Part shown: in pieces, positions 50,722 to 59,718 of the stretch
How the letters are laid out: every line of letters begins with the position of its first letter
How positions within the stretch are numbered: the first letter of the stretch is position 1
NCBI RefSeq assembly: GCF_002081825.1
Contig: NZ_MUKU01000012.1
Location: forward strand, 89,126 to 153,125
Direction: 5' to 3'
From: Chromobacterium haemolyticum
Lineage (GTDB): Bacteria > Pseudomonadota > Gammaproteobacteria > Burkholderiales > Chromobacteriaceae
DNA length: 64,000 nt
Made by a program: the position numbers and the translations under genes
The notes under the pieces: model-generated
What the model was told of the DNA's origin: nothing
The model's input: only the letters and a program-made list of their open reading frames with translations
The model's database searches: none

Positions 50722-51388
50722 CTCCGCCCTCCTGCGGCACAAAGCGCACGCAGTCGCCCGGCAGCAACAGGGACGGCTCCGCGCGCCGCGAATCAAACAA
50801 TGTCAGATGAGTTCGGCCGATGATCTGCCAGCCGCCGGGGCTGGTCGCCGGATAGATGCCGGTCTGCCCACCGCCAATGCCCACCGAACCGGCCGGCACC
50901 GCCAACCTGGGCTCTGCGCGCCGCGGCGTGGCCAAACGCTCGGGCAATCCGCCCATATAGGCAAAACCGGGCTGAAAACCGAGGAAGTACACCACGTAGT
51001 CCGCCGAAGCGTGCGCGGCGACCACTTCCGCTTCGCTCAGGCCGGCATGCACCGCCACCGCGGCCAGGTCCGGACCGTGACGACCACCGTAGCGCACCGG
51101 CACCTCTACCCGCCGCAAGCGCGGCTCGGCCTCTTGCGCTTCTGCCCAGCCGCGGCGCAAGCGTCCCAGCCAGGCTTCGCCGTCGCCGGCGTCCGGATCG
51201 AAGATCAGGGTGAGATTGTTCATGCCGGGCACCACCTCGATCAGCCCGGGCGCGCCCGTCAAGGTTTGCGCCAGCCACCAGATGCGTCGCTGACACGCCA
51301 GATCGGCCGGCCTAACGCTTTCCAAGACAGCGGCCCGCTCGCCCAGCAGGTAATAGCGCATTGAGTTCGATGCCAAACCATTCTCCAT
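50714..51388 (-). CDS. pxpB: 5-oxoprolinase subunit B (KipI/AHS1 family)
   Basis: 224 residues. The C-terminal [20 protein letters not shown], followed by [17 protein letters not shown], is diagnostic of the AHS1/KipI family. It is the first gene of a seven-gene minus-strand operon (pxpB, pxpC, pxpA, DUF969, DUF979, DUF2891, pcp). The start may be 51388 or the Met nine codons later ([12 protein letters not shown]); neither has a strong ribosome site. A MarR-type regulator diverges 144 bp away. Confidence 0.93.
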   Translation of the reverse strand: MENGLASNSMRYYLLGERAAVLESVRPADLACQRRIWWLAQTLTGAPGLIEVVPGMNNLTLIFDPDAGDGEAWLGRLRRGWAEAQEAEPRLRRVEVPVRYGGRHGPDLAAVAVHAGLSEAEVVAAHASADYVVYFLGFQPGFAYMGGLPERLATPRRAEPRLAVPAGSVGIGGGQTGIYPATSPGGWQIIGRTHLTLFDSRRAEPSLLLPGDCVRFVPQEGGDD

Positions 51389-51443
51389 TTGCAGCCGCCC
51401 GTCTCGCGGGGCGTATATTTATTATTTTGCAGATAAAACGTCT

Positions 51444-51462
51444 ATAAATTATTTGTATTTAT
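51444..51462. promoter_or_regulatory. Inverted repeat in the pxp/MarR divergent promoter region
   Basis: ATAAAT and ATTTAT flank 7 nt in an AT-rich stretch (51411-51462) between the divergent genes. The size suits a MarR-family dimer, so autoregulation and control of the pxp operon are plausible. Confidence 0.35.
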
Positions 51463-51532
51463 TGGCCATGTCCAGCGCAAATGACGTTTTGCTATACTGG
51501 CCGGCCAAGCCACTTCGTCTCCAGGCCCGTCC

Positions 51533-52042
51533 ATGAACGCTCAACGCAACATTGTCTCCTCATCGCACTTGGTCTCCGAGCGTTGCGCCGAACTATCCGA
51601 GTTCGAATTCGGCTTGATCGTGGCCAACAACGCTTTCAATCGCTGGATGATCCGCTGCATGGCGGCCGCGGGAGAGACCGATATGACCGCGATGGAAGTG
51701 TCGCTGCTGCATCACGTCAACCACCGCGGCCGCAGCAAGAAATTGGCGGATATCTGCTTCGTGCTGAATATAGAAGACACGCATGTGGTGTCCTACGCGC
51801 TGAAAAAGCTGGTGAAGATGGGCTATGTCGGCAGCGAAAAAGTGGGCAAGGAAGCTTTGTTCGCCACTACCCAGGCCGGCGTCGAACTGTGCCAGCGCTA
51901 CCGCGACGTGCGCGAGCAATGCCTGATCAACGCGCTGATCGACAACGGCGGCCAGCAGGCCGATATCGGCGACAACGCGCAATTGCTGCGCATGCTGGCC
52001 AGCTTGTACGACCAGGCCTCGCGCGACGCCGCCTCTATGTAA
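51533..52042 (+). CDS. MarR-type winged-helix regulator
   Basis: 169 residues. The central winged helix reads MTAMEVSLLHHVNHRGRSKK, then LADICFVLNIEDTHVVSYAL and KKLVKMGYVGSEKVGKEALF. It fits the predicted MarR-family regulators of the COG5631 type, which often lie next to amino-acid catabolic genes. From its divergent position it probably regulates the pxp operon. A 10-bp GC-rich hairpin (52062-52093) without a T run follows the stop. Confidence 0.8.
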   Translation: MNAQRNIVSSSHLVSERCAELSEFEFGLIVANNAFNRWMIRCMAAAGETDMTAMEVSLLHHVNHRGRSKKLADICFVLNIEDTHVVSYALKKLVKMGYVGSEKVGKEALFATTQAGVELCQRYRDVREQCLINALIDNGGQQADIGDNAQLLRMLASLYDQASRDAASM

Positions 52043-52510
52043 GCGCTTGTTGATTTTCGATTCGCCGCGCGTGGAGAAAACCTCGCGCGGCGAGCGTGGC
52101 CCAAGCTTGCCCCGCCAACTTTGGCGAACGACGTTCTTTCCACCGGCCCCGTCGCGTCGCGCCGGCGATTGCCAGCGCAGTGCTCCTCCCGCAGCGCCAG
52201 GCGCAAATACAATCAAGCCAACGGCAAGCCCGGAGAAATTAGGCTATTCATTTATTATCAAACCTCCTCATCTAAAATAAACATTCGATATAGTTGTCAA
52301 AAACATTGAATAATTTCGAATGGGATGATAAAAACGCGATACACCAGCACTTAGACCGGTGAACTTCCGCCCGTCGGCGGGCACGCCGCGACAGGCAGGC
52401 TCCGAATTCAACCGCGGCGCCGGCTCGCCGCTCGTGCCAGAGACGTCGGCGTCGGCGCTTGATGGGGACCATTAGCCGCATAGTTACCATATTCATCAGC
52501 CGGAACCGCC
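52043..52510. other. Intergenic region before the GGDEF-EAL gene
   Basis: 468 bp with no gene I can support. It holds a 10-bp hairpin (arms 52062-52071 and 52084-52093) after the MarR-type gene. An AT-rich block contains the inverted repeat CATTCGA (52282-52288) and TCGAATG (52316-52322), possibly the promoter of the GGDEF-EAL gene. The rest shows nothing. Confidence 0.4.
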
Positions 52511-54934
52511 ATGAGGTCGAATACCGCCAACCGACAGTTGCTCTTTGTCGTGCTGCCCTTCCTGCTCATCGTCGTCATGCAGGTGGCGCTAAGCGCGTTC
52601 AGCCTCTATGTGGTTTCCACCGCCCGAGCCTATGTGGCGGGGGAAGGCTTGTGGTCGAAAGCGCAGAAGGACTCCATCTACCACTTAACCCGCTACGCCC
52701 AGACCGGATCCGACCACGATTTCCAACGCTACCGGCTAGCGATCTCCATCCAGTTGGGTGACCACCGGGCCCGGCTGGCGCTGGATCGCAAGCCGCCGGA
52801 CCTGGGCACCGCGCGCCAAGGCTTCCTGGACGGCGGCAACCATCCCGACGACATTGACAACATTATCCGAGCCTATTTGTGGTTTCACCACATCAGCTAC
52901 CTGGCCGAAGCCATCCGCTATTGGAAAATCGGCGATTACTACCTCCAGGAAATTCAGACCATAGGCGAGCAGTTGCGCCAGGGCTACGCCGACGGCTCCT
53001 TGAGCCAGGCGGACAAAGCCGCCCTCACTTCTCAGATCGCCGAAATCAACGAAGCGGTGAAAGCGCCTGCCCAAGGCTTTTCCCGCGTACTGGGCAACGC
53101 CTCCCGCGAGGTAAGCCAGGCGGTCTGGAGCGCCAACCTGATCGCCGGAATGCTGCTGGTGCTTCTGACCATTTTGCAGATCCGCCGGCTGATCCAGGCT
53201 TCGGACAATTACAAAGCCGCCTTGCAAGCGGAGCAACAACGCGCCGAGATCACGCTTCAATCGATAGGCGACGCCGTGATCACCCTGAACATGCAGGGCG
53301 CGGTGATCTATCTGAACCACAGCGCCAAGCGCATGCTGAGCCACATAGAGACGGAAAGCCTGGGCCTGCACTTCGACGAACTGCTCAGCCTGATCAAACA
53401 AGGGCAAGAAACCGACAGCGCGCTGAGCTTCGCCGAGCTTTGCCGCCAGGACGAAACCAGCCGCACCTACCCCAAGCTGAACATGCTTCGCCACAACGCG
53501 ATTCCGCTGCAGGTCAGCCTGGTGGCCGCGCCGATTCGCGACCGCCACGGCGAGCAATACGGCATCGTGCTGGTGCTGCACGACAACACCTCGGAGCAGC
53601 AATACATCAACGAACTGTCCTGGCAGGCCAGCCACGACGCGCTGACCGGCCTGGTCAACCGCAGGGAGTTCGAAACCCGCGCCATCAAGGCGATCAAGCA
53701 ACTGGGCCAGGCCGAGGCGTCGCTGGCGCTGATGTTCATCGACCTGGACCAATTCAAACTGATCAACGACACCTACGGCCACGCCGCCGGCGACGAACTC
53801 CTGTGCCAGATCAGCCGCTCGGTGGCGCGGCGCCTGCGCGCTTCAGACACGCTGGCGCGGCTGGGCGGCGACGAATTCGGCGTCTTGCTCGGCAACAGCT
53901 CGGTCGAATCCGCCATCGCCAAGGCCAATAATCTGCGCCAGGCCATCATGGAATGCAGCTTCCAGTGGGAAGGAAACCAATTTTCCATCAGCGCCAGCAT
54001 CGGCCTGGTCTGCGTATCCGACGCCGACACCTCGCTGGCCGAGGTGATGCGTTCGGCCGACATCGCCTGCTATATGGCCAAGGAAAAAGGCCGCAACCGC
54101 ATCCAACTGCACATCCCTCACAATTCCGAAGTGTCGGCGCGCTTTCACGAGATGGACTGGGTGCAGCGGCTGCGCCAAGCCCTGCGCGACGACAGCTTCA
54201 CCCTGTACGCTCAGGACATCGTCCCGCTGGCGGCCCATCCGGAAAGCGGCCGCTATGTCGAGGTGCTGCTGCGCCTCAACGCCGACGACGGCAGCCAGGT
54301 GCCCCCGGGCTTGTTCGTGCCGATCGCGGAGCGTTACGGCCTGATGACCGAAATCGACCGCATCGTGGTGGAGAAAGTATTCCAGGAACTGGCGCTGCTG
54401 CGCCGCGCCGGCAATCAGGACATTAGGCACTGCGCAATCAATCTGTCCGGTTCCACCTTGTGCGACGATGGTTTCCTCGCCTTCGTGCAGCAGCAGTTTC
54501 AACGCAGCGGGGTGCCTCCGGAACTGATCTGCTTCGAGATCACAGAAACCAACGCCATCGCCAACCTGGAGGCCGCGCAGCGGCTAATCCACGAACTACG
54601 CCGAATCGGCTGCCTGTTCTCGCTGGACGATTTTGGAACCGGCATGTCCTCCTTCGCCTACCTGAAGCACTTGCCGGTGGACTTTCTGAAAGTCGACGGC
54701 AGCTTCGTCCGCGAGATGGCGACGGACCCGATAGACCACGCCATGGTGGAGATGATCAATCACATCGGCCACGTCACCGGCAAGCGCACCATCGCCGAAT
54801 TCGTAGACACGCCCGAGATCGTGGCCGAGTTGCGCAAACTGGGCGTGGACTACGCCCAGGGCTTCCACCTGAGCCGGCCGGAACCCTTCGGCTTCAGCCA
54901 TGCGCGCGGCGACCGCCGAATGCGACAGCAATAG
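52511..54934 (+). CDS. Membrane-bound PAS-GGDEF-EAL cyclic-di-GMP protein
   Basis: 807 residues. Two membrane helices (about 10-35 and 205-225) flank a helical periplasmic sensor domain. A PAS domain (about 240-355) is followed by GGDEF with an intact LGGDEFG (452-456) and by an EAL domain. EAL landmarks are EVLLRL (E584), AINLSG, EITETNA, DDFGTG and LKVDGSF. The loop-7 motif reads AEFVD, so the catalytic base E763 is kept and the second Glu is Asp766. Both diguanylate cyclase and phosphodiesterase activities are possible. The gene stands alone. Confidence 0.92.
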   Translation: MRSNTANRQLLFVVLPFLLIVVMQVALSAFSLYVVSTARAYVAGEGLWSKAQKDSIYHLTRYAQTGSDHDFQRYRLAISIQLGDHRARLALDRKPPDLGTARQGFLDGGNHPDDIDNIIRAYLWFHHISYLAEAIRYWKIGDYYLQEIQTIGEQLRQGYADGSLSQADKAALTSQIAEINEAVKAPAQGFSRVLGNASREVSQAVWSANLIAGMLLVLLTILQIRRLIQASDNYKAALQAEQQRAEITLQSIGDAVITLNMQGAVIYLNHSAKRMLSHIETESLGLHFDELLSLIKQGQETDSALSFAELCRQDETSRTYPKLNMLRHNAIPLQVSLVAAPIRDRHGEQYGIVLVLHDNTSEQQYINELSWQASHDALTGLVNRREFETRAIKAIKQLGQAEASLALMFIDLDQFKLINDTYGHAAGDELLCQISRSVARRLRASDTLARLGGDEFGVLLGNSSVESAIAKANNLRQAIMECSFQWEGNQFSISASIGLVCVSDADTSLAEVMRSADIACYMAKEKGRNRIQLHIPHNSEVSARFHEMDWVQRLRQALRDDSFTLYAQDIVPLAAHPESGRYVEVLLRLNADDGSQVPPGLFVPIAERYGLMTEIDRIVVEKVFQELALLRRAGNQDIRHCAINLSGSTLCDDGFLAFVQQQFQRSGVPPELICFEITETNAIANLEAAQRLIHELRRIGCLFSLDDFGTGMSSFAYLKHLPVDFLKVDGSFVREMATDPIDHAMVEMINHIGHVTGKRTIAEFVDTPEIVAELRKLGVDYAQGFHLSRPEPFGFSHARGDRRMRQQ

Positions 54935-55027
54935 GCTACCGGCCTGGTTCTCAGGCCGGATCAGGGCGGCCGGGAGGCCGTCGCGTCTGGCCGGCTTGGC
55001 CCGGCCTTGCTTCTAAGGAAAGGGGAC

Positions 55028-55825
55028 ATGATGAGTAAAGAGATCGGTTTTGTCAGGAGCGGCCCGCTGATGGACCTCCACAGCTATCCGGAATGGACAA
55101 GGGAGCTGGTGCGTCACTGCGACGCCTTCAAACGCCAGGTGGTGGAACACGAACTGTTCCGGCAGATGCGCGACGGCGTGCTGCCCAACGCCGTCCACCA
55201 AGCTTTTCTGCGCGGTGGTTGGCCGGTGATCGAACAGTTTCCGCAATATATGGCCAAGAACCTGCTGAAAGTGCGCTACGGTCAGCATCGCGGCCACGAT
55301 ATGGCGCGCCGCTACCTGATCCGCAACATCCGAGTGGAGCAAAACCACGCCGACCACTGGGTGCAATGGGCCCTCGCATCCGGCGTGGACATCGACAGTC
55401 TGCTGCGCAACCCCCAGGCGCTGGAAACGCTGAGTCTCAGCCACTGGTGCCATCAGATCTGCGAGCGTGAATCGCTGGAGGTGGCGATGGCGGCCACCAA
55501 TTACGCAATAGAAGGCGCCACCGGAGAATGGTGCGCCGCCGTCTGCTCCAAGGAGGATTACGCCCGGCAGTTTCCCAAGGAGAAGCGCGCCAAGGCGATG
55601 AAGTGGCTGGCACTGCACGCGCATTACGACGACGAGCACCCCTGGGAGGCGTTGGAAATCATCGTCACTTTGGTGGGTGAAGACCCAAGCTCGCGGCAAG
55701 TGGCGGAACTGCGTCACGCGATCTGTCAGAGCCATCGCTACATGCGCCTGCTGCTGGATCATTACATGAGCCAGCCCGCCCCGGAGATTTGCGCGCGCCC
55801 CTGCGCGGAACCGGCGCTGGCCTGA
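55028..55825 (+). CDS. TenA/PqqC-like heme-oxygenase-fold diiron protein
   Basis: 265 residues, all-helical, with the heme-oxygenase-like fold of TenA and PqqC. Metal-type residues are spaced as in HDO diiron oxidases: HELFRQM near 41, RVEQNHADHW (E104, H107, H110) and LHAHYDDEHPWEALE (H197, H199, H204, E208). It lacks the Cys pattern of the TenA thiaminase active site, so an iron-containing redox enzyme is more likely than thiamine salvage. The substrate is unknown. GGAAAGGGG precedes two adjacent Met codons; I took the first (55028). Confidence 0.7.
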   Translation: MMSKEIGFVRSGPLMDLHSYPEWTRELVRHCDAFKRQVVEHELFRQMRDGVLPNAVHQAFLRGGWPVIEQFPQYMAKNLLKVRYGQHRGHDMARRYLIRNIRVEQNHADHWVQWALASGVDIDSLLRNPQALETLSLSHWCHQICERESLEVAMAATNYAIEGATGEWCAAVCSKEDYARQFPKEKRAKAMKWLALHAHYDDEHPWEALEIIVTLVGEDPSSRQVAELRHAICQSHRYMRLLLDHYMSQPAPEICARPCAEPALA

Positions 55826-55826
55826 C

Positions 55827-55900
55827 AGCCTGTTCAAAGCCTCGCGAGCACAGGACGGAAGGCTTTGGGGCTGAAAAGGCGGAACGCGCAGAACCGGCGC
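55827..55900. repeat. Dispersed inverted-repeat element, copy E (partial)
   Basis: AGCCTGTTCAAAGCCTCGCG matches the left end of the repeat family, followed by a diverged GCTGAAAAGGCGGAACGCGC block. No clear right end is seen. Confidence 0.4.
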
Positions 55901-55982
55901 AAACATCCCGCAACCGTACTCGCCGAGCACAGCCGCCCCTCCACGCAGCAGGCAATGAATTGATACAGAGCCCGCCGTAAAA

Positions 55983-56020
55983 CAAACCGCCCCGCAAGCC
56001 AAAACTTGCGGGGCGGTTTG
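55983..56020. terminator. Bidirectional hairpin between the TenA-like gene and gltX
   Basis: A perfect 16-bp stem, CAAACCGCCCCGCAAG with CTTGCGGGGCGGTTTG, and a 6-nt loop lie between convergent genes. Confidence 0.75.
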
Positions 56021-56040
56021 CGTTGACGCTGCGAGCCGGC

Positions 56041-57426
56041 TTAGCCGCGCAGGCGGCGCAGCACTTCGTCCTTGCCGATCAAGGCCAGCACCGCGTCCAC
56101 CGACGGGGTCTGCGTGGTGCCGCACACCAGCACGCGCAACGGCATGCCCAACTGCCCCATCTTGATGCCCTCTTCAGCGCAGAAAGGCTTGAACAGCTCG
56201 TGGATGGCTTCCGCGGACCAGGTGTCCAAACCCGCCAGCTTGTCGGCGAAACGACCCATGCGCGCCACGCTGTCGTCGGACAGATGCTTGTCCACGTCGG
56301 CCGCGGAGGCTTCCCGCTTGCGATAGAAATAGTCCACTTCCAACGCCAGCGCGTTTAAATCCTGCACCCGCTCCTTGACCAGAGCGATCACCTCTTCGAT
56401 GGCGGGCCCGCCGGACAGCTCGACGCCGGCGGCGGCCAAACGCGGCGCGATCAGCTCGGCCAGGCGGCCGTTGTCCGCGCTCTTGATATGCTGAGCGTTC
56501 AGCCACATGAATTTTTCGTGGTTGAAACGGCTGGCGGACGCGCTCACCGCCTCCAGGCTGAACCACTCGACGAACTGCTCCATGGAGAAGAACTCGTCGT
56601 CGCCGTGGCCCCAGCCCAGGCGCGCCAGGTAGTTAAGCAGCGCTTCCGGCAAGATGCCCTTGTCGGCGTAGTCCACCACGCTGACCGCGTCGCGGCGCTT
56701 GGACATCTTCTGGCCGTCCTCGTTGAGAATCATGGGCAGATGGCCGTACACCGGCAGCGGCGCGTTCAAGGCCTTCAGGATATTGATCTGGCGCGGAGTA
56801 TTGTTGACGTGGTCGTCACCGCGGATCACATGGGTGATCTGCATGTCCCAGTCATCCACCACCACGCAGAAGTTATAGGTCGGGCTGCCGTCCGGGCGGG
56901 CGATGATCAGATCGTCCAGTTCCTGATTGGCGATCTCGATGCGGCCCTTGACCGCGTCGTCCCAGGCCACCACGCCGTCCAGCGGGGTCTTGAAGCGCAC
57001 CACCGGAGTCACGTCCGCGGGGATGGTCGGCAAGGTCTTGCCGGCTTCCGGGCGCCAGCGACGGTCGTAGCGCGGCTTTTCCCCGCGCGCTTCTTGCTCC
57101 GCGCGCATCGCTTCCAGCTCGTCCTTGCTGCAATAGCACAGGTAGGCGTGGCCGGAGTCCAGCAGTTGCCGAATCACGTCCTTGTAACGGTCGAAGCGAT
57201 GGGTCTGGTAGAACGGGCCTTCGTCGTAGTCCAGGCCCACCCAGTGCATGCCGTCCAAAATCGCCTTCACCGACTCCGGCGTCGAACGCTCCAGATCGGT
57301 GTCCTCGATGCGCAGCACGAACACGCCCTTGTTCTTGCGGGCGTAGGCCCAGGAAAACAGCGCGGTGCGCACGCCGCCGATATGCAGATAACCGGTGGGA
57401 CTGGGAGCGAAACGGGTACGGATCAT
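56041..57426 (-). CDS. gltX: Glutamyl-tRNA synthetase
   Basis: 461 residues, class I aminoacyl-tRNA synthetase. It charges tRNA-Glu with glutamate. TRFAPSPTGYLHIGG carries the HIGH motif (15-18), and GQKMSKRRD is the KMSKS loop. LCYCSKDELEAMR is a typical Glu/Gln zinc-region variant. Length and start (MIRTRFAPS) are standard. A TACAAT -10-like hexamer lies at 57463-57458 with a weak -35. Confidence 0.97.
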   Translation of the reverse strand: MIRTRFAPSPTGYLHIGGVRTALFSWAYARKNKGVFVLRIEDTDLERSTPESVKAILDGMHWVGLDYDEGPFYQTHRFDRYKDVIRQLLDSGHAYLCYCSKDELEAMRAEQEARGEKPRYDRRWRPEAGKTLPTIPADVTPVVRFKTPLDGVVAWDDAVKGRIEIANQELDDLIIARPDGSPTYNFCVVVDDWDMQITHVIRGDDHVNNTPRQINILKALNAPLPVYGHLPMILNEDGQKMSKRRDAVSVVDYADKGILPEALLNYLARLGWGHGDDEFFSMEQFVEWFSLEAVSASASRFNHEKFMWLNAQHIKSADNGRLAELIAPRLAAAGVELSGGPAIEEVIALVKERVQDLNALALEVDYFYRKREASAADVDKHLSDDSVARMGRFADKLAGLDTWSAEAIHELFKPFCAEEGIKMGQLGMPLRVLVCGTTQTPSVDAVLALIGKDEVLRRLRG

Positions 57427-57492
57427 GGTGATTCAGGCTCGAAAACGTAAAACGGCTATTGTACGCCGGCTGGCAAAGCGGCAGCAAACCCC

Positions 57493-57547
57493 AGGGTCTG
57501 TTGAGCTTTGTTTTTCCGCCGGGGAAAAACATAGTTCAACAGACCCT
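57493..57547. repeat. 55-bp palindrome overlapping the end of the LacI-type gene
   Basis: AGGGTCTGTTGA at 57493-57504 and TCAACAGACCCT at 57536-57547 are perfect outer arms. GTTTTTCC and GGAAAAAC form an inner stem around a short GC loop. It contains two bases of the rbsR stop codon and can act as that gene's terminator. The form suggests a REP-like element. Confidence 0.6.
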
Positions 57548-58559
57548 AATCCGGCCAGCGCCGGTGCAAGCTGGCCGGCACCAGGGCCTCCGGCTCGGTC
57601 AGCGTCTGCCCTTCCAGCAGAGCCAGGGCCAGATCCAGGCTACGCGCCGCCATTTCGCGGCTGTCCTGCACAATGGCGTCAACGCGCAGCGGCAGGCAAT
57701 CCAGCAAGGAGTGATCGTCGAAGGTCAGCAGGCGCAGCGGCGCGTTGGCCAGGCCGCAATGCTGATTGAGAAAGGCCAGCGCGCCCTCCAGCAGCGACAC
57801 CGAGGCGGTGAACAAAGCCTGAGGCAGGCGTTGATGCTGTTGCCGCCATTGCTGCATCAGTTCGAAACCGGAACGGCGCAGGTAATCGCGATGGCAGACC
57901 CAGCCCGGCTTTTCCTCCACGCCATGCCGCGCCAAGGCCTGGCGATAGCCTTGCAAACGGTCGCGGCTGGGCGACAATTCGGCCTGGCCGCCGAAGAACA
58001 CCACTTCAGACACGCCCTGCTCCAAGGCGTCGCCCACCAGCCGCTCCACGCTGGCGCAACCGTCGGTGACCACCGACGGAATGCCGCTGCCGTCCACCCT
58101 GCGGTCGACAAACACCAGCGGCAGCCGCCGCACCCATTTCTGGTAAGACTTGGCCTCGTGCGTGCACGGCACCACGATCATAGCGTCCACCTGCCGCGCC
58201 GCCAGATGGGCCATGACCTCGGCCTCGCGCCGCGGATCTTCGTCGCTGGTCACCAGCAGCATCTGGTAGTCGCGCTGGCGACACAACTCTTCCATCGCCT
58301 GAGCCAGTGCCGCGTGAGCGGAGTTGGTCAAATCGGGAATCACCAGTCCCACCGAATTGCTGCGCCGCGAACGCAAGGAACGCGCCGACTGCGACGGGTT
58401 GAAATGCTGCTCGCGCGCCACCTTCTCCACGCGCTCCACCGTGGCCCGGGAAATGCGGTAGCGCTCGGCATGGCCGTTGAGCACCATGCTGGCGGTAGTG
58501 CGCGACACGCCGGCCAGTTCGGCGATGTCGTCTATGGTCAAACGCTTGTAGCCGCTCAT
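57546..58559 (-). CDS. rbsR: LacI-family regulator of the ribose operon
   Basis: 337 residues. The helix-turn-helix (YKRLTIDDIAELAGVSRTTA) is followed by a periplasmic-binding-type ligand domain (VGLVIPDLTN, then VTDGCASVERLV and LTFDDHSLLDCLP). It sits directly downstream of rbsKDACB on the same strand, so it is probably RbsR; the closest family may be the FruR-like branch. The start at 58559 is where the family begins; earlier Mets add an Arg-rich tail. Its stop codon lies in a palindrome. Confidence 0.85.
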   Translation of the reverse strand: MSGYKRLTIDDIAELAGVSRTTASMVLNGHAERYRISRATVERVEKVAREQHFNPSQSARSLRSRRSNSVGLVIPDLTNSAHAALAQAMEELCRQRDYQMLLVTSDEDPRREAEVMAHLAARQVDAMIVVPCTHEAKSYQKWVRRLPLVFVDRRVDGSGIPSVVTDGCASVERLVGDALEQGVSEVVFFGGQAELSPSRDRLQGYRQALARHGVEEKPGWVCHRDYLRRSGFELMQQWRQQHQRLPQALFTASVSLLEGALAFLNQHCGLANAPLRLLTFDDHSLLDCLPLRVDAIVQDSREMAARSLDLALALLEGQTLTEPEALVPASLHRRWPD

Positions 58560-58717
58560 CGACAGCCTATTCCTCATGCGGCGGCGCCATGCCCGCCGCC
58601 CAAAACTCGATTGCAAAACAGCCCCGGCCTGCGCAAGCGCGGGGCGGGGCCGCCGATTGCTGGCAACCTTACCTCAAGCGAGCCGCCGTCGCCAGAGCGA
58701 TGGCGGCCTCCCCCGGC

Positions 58718-59656
58718 TTACTGCTTGACCAGATTCAAAGGCACCGGGATGAATTTCTCCACCTGCTGGCCGTCGATCAGCTTCTTGGCGGTCTGCACGC
58801 CGTACTGGCCAATCAACTCCGGCTGTTGCTGCACGGTCGCGGCCAGGCCGCCGGCCTTGACCGAGGCCACCGCGTCGGCGGTGGCGTCGAAGCCCACCAC
58901 CGCGACGTTCTTCAGGCCGGCGGCCTGGATCGCCTTCAAGGCGCCCAGCGCCATTTCATCGTTGTGGGCGAACACGCCCTGCACGTCCTTATTGCCCTGC
59001 AGGATATTTTCCATCACCGACAAACCCTTGGCGCGGTCGAAATCAGCCGGCTGCTTGGCCACCACCTTGACCTCGGCCTTGCCGTCCGCCACCGCATGGA
59101 AACCCTGGCCGCGCTCGCGAGCGGCGGAGGAACCGGGAATGCCCTCCAGCTCTACCAGCCGGCCCTTGCCGCCCAGCTTCTGCAGCAGGAATTCGGCCGC
59201 CATCTTGCCGCCGGCCACATTGTCGGAAGCAATGTGGGCGCTGACTTCCGCGCCGTTGACGCTGCGATCCAGCGACACCACCTTGATGCCCTTGCTCACC
59301 GCTTCCTTCACCACATTGGCGACGGCGGAGGAGTCGGTGGGGTTGATCAGGATCACGCTCACCTTCTTCTGGATCAGGTCCTCAACGCTGGCTTGCTGCT
59401 TGGCGGAGTCGTCCTGCGCGTCCACGGTGATCAGGCGCACGCCCTCTTTGGCCGCCTCGTCTTCCGCGCCCTTGCGCAGCGAGACGAAGAACGGATTGTT
59501 CAGCGTGGACACCGCCAGGCCCACTACCGGCTGGCCGGAGGCCGCGGCCGGCGCGCTGGCGCCGGACGAGGCGCCGTCGGCCGGACCCTGCTTGGTGCAG
59601 GCGATCAGACTCGCCGCGATGACACTGAAAACCAAAGGCTTGATTAAGCGTTGCAT
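58718..59656 (-). CDS. rbsB: Ribose ABC transporter substrate-binding protein
   Basis: 312 residues. RbsB captures ribose in the periplasm. VVGLAVSTLNNPFFVSLRKG is the RbsB hallmark, with SLDRSVNGAEVSAHIASDN and FAHNDEMALGAL further on. The signal peptide ends in SLIAC, a lipobox, so the mature protein is probably membrane-anchored, unlike soluble E. coli RbsB. A Gly/Ala/Ser-rich linker follows the Cys, which fits tethering. AAGGGGAG precedes the ATG at 59656. Confidence 0.94.
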   Translation of the reverse strand: MQRLIKPLVFSVIAASLIACTKQGPADGASSGASAPAAASGQPVVGLAVSTLNNPFFVSLRKGAEDEAAKEGVRLITVDAQDDSAKQQASVEDLIQKKVSVILINPTDSSAVANVVKEAVSKGIKVVSLDRSVNGAEVSAHIASDNVAGGKMAAEFLLQKLGGKGRLVELEGIPGSSAARERGQGFHAVADGKAEVKVVAKQPADFDRAKGLSVMENILQGNKDVQGVFAHNDEMALGALKAIQAAGLKNVAVVGFDATADAVASVKAGGLAATVQQQPELIGQYGVQTAKKLIDGQQVEKFIPVPLNLVKQ

Positions 59657-59718
59657 ATCGGAACTCCCCTTGTGTAATGGTCGCTTGCGCTGCAGGCCCG
59701 CCGACGGCGGGCCCGTTC

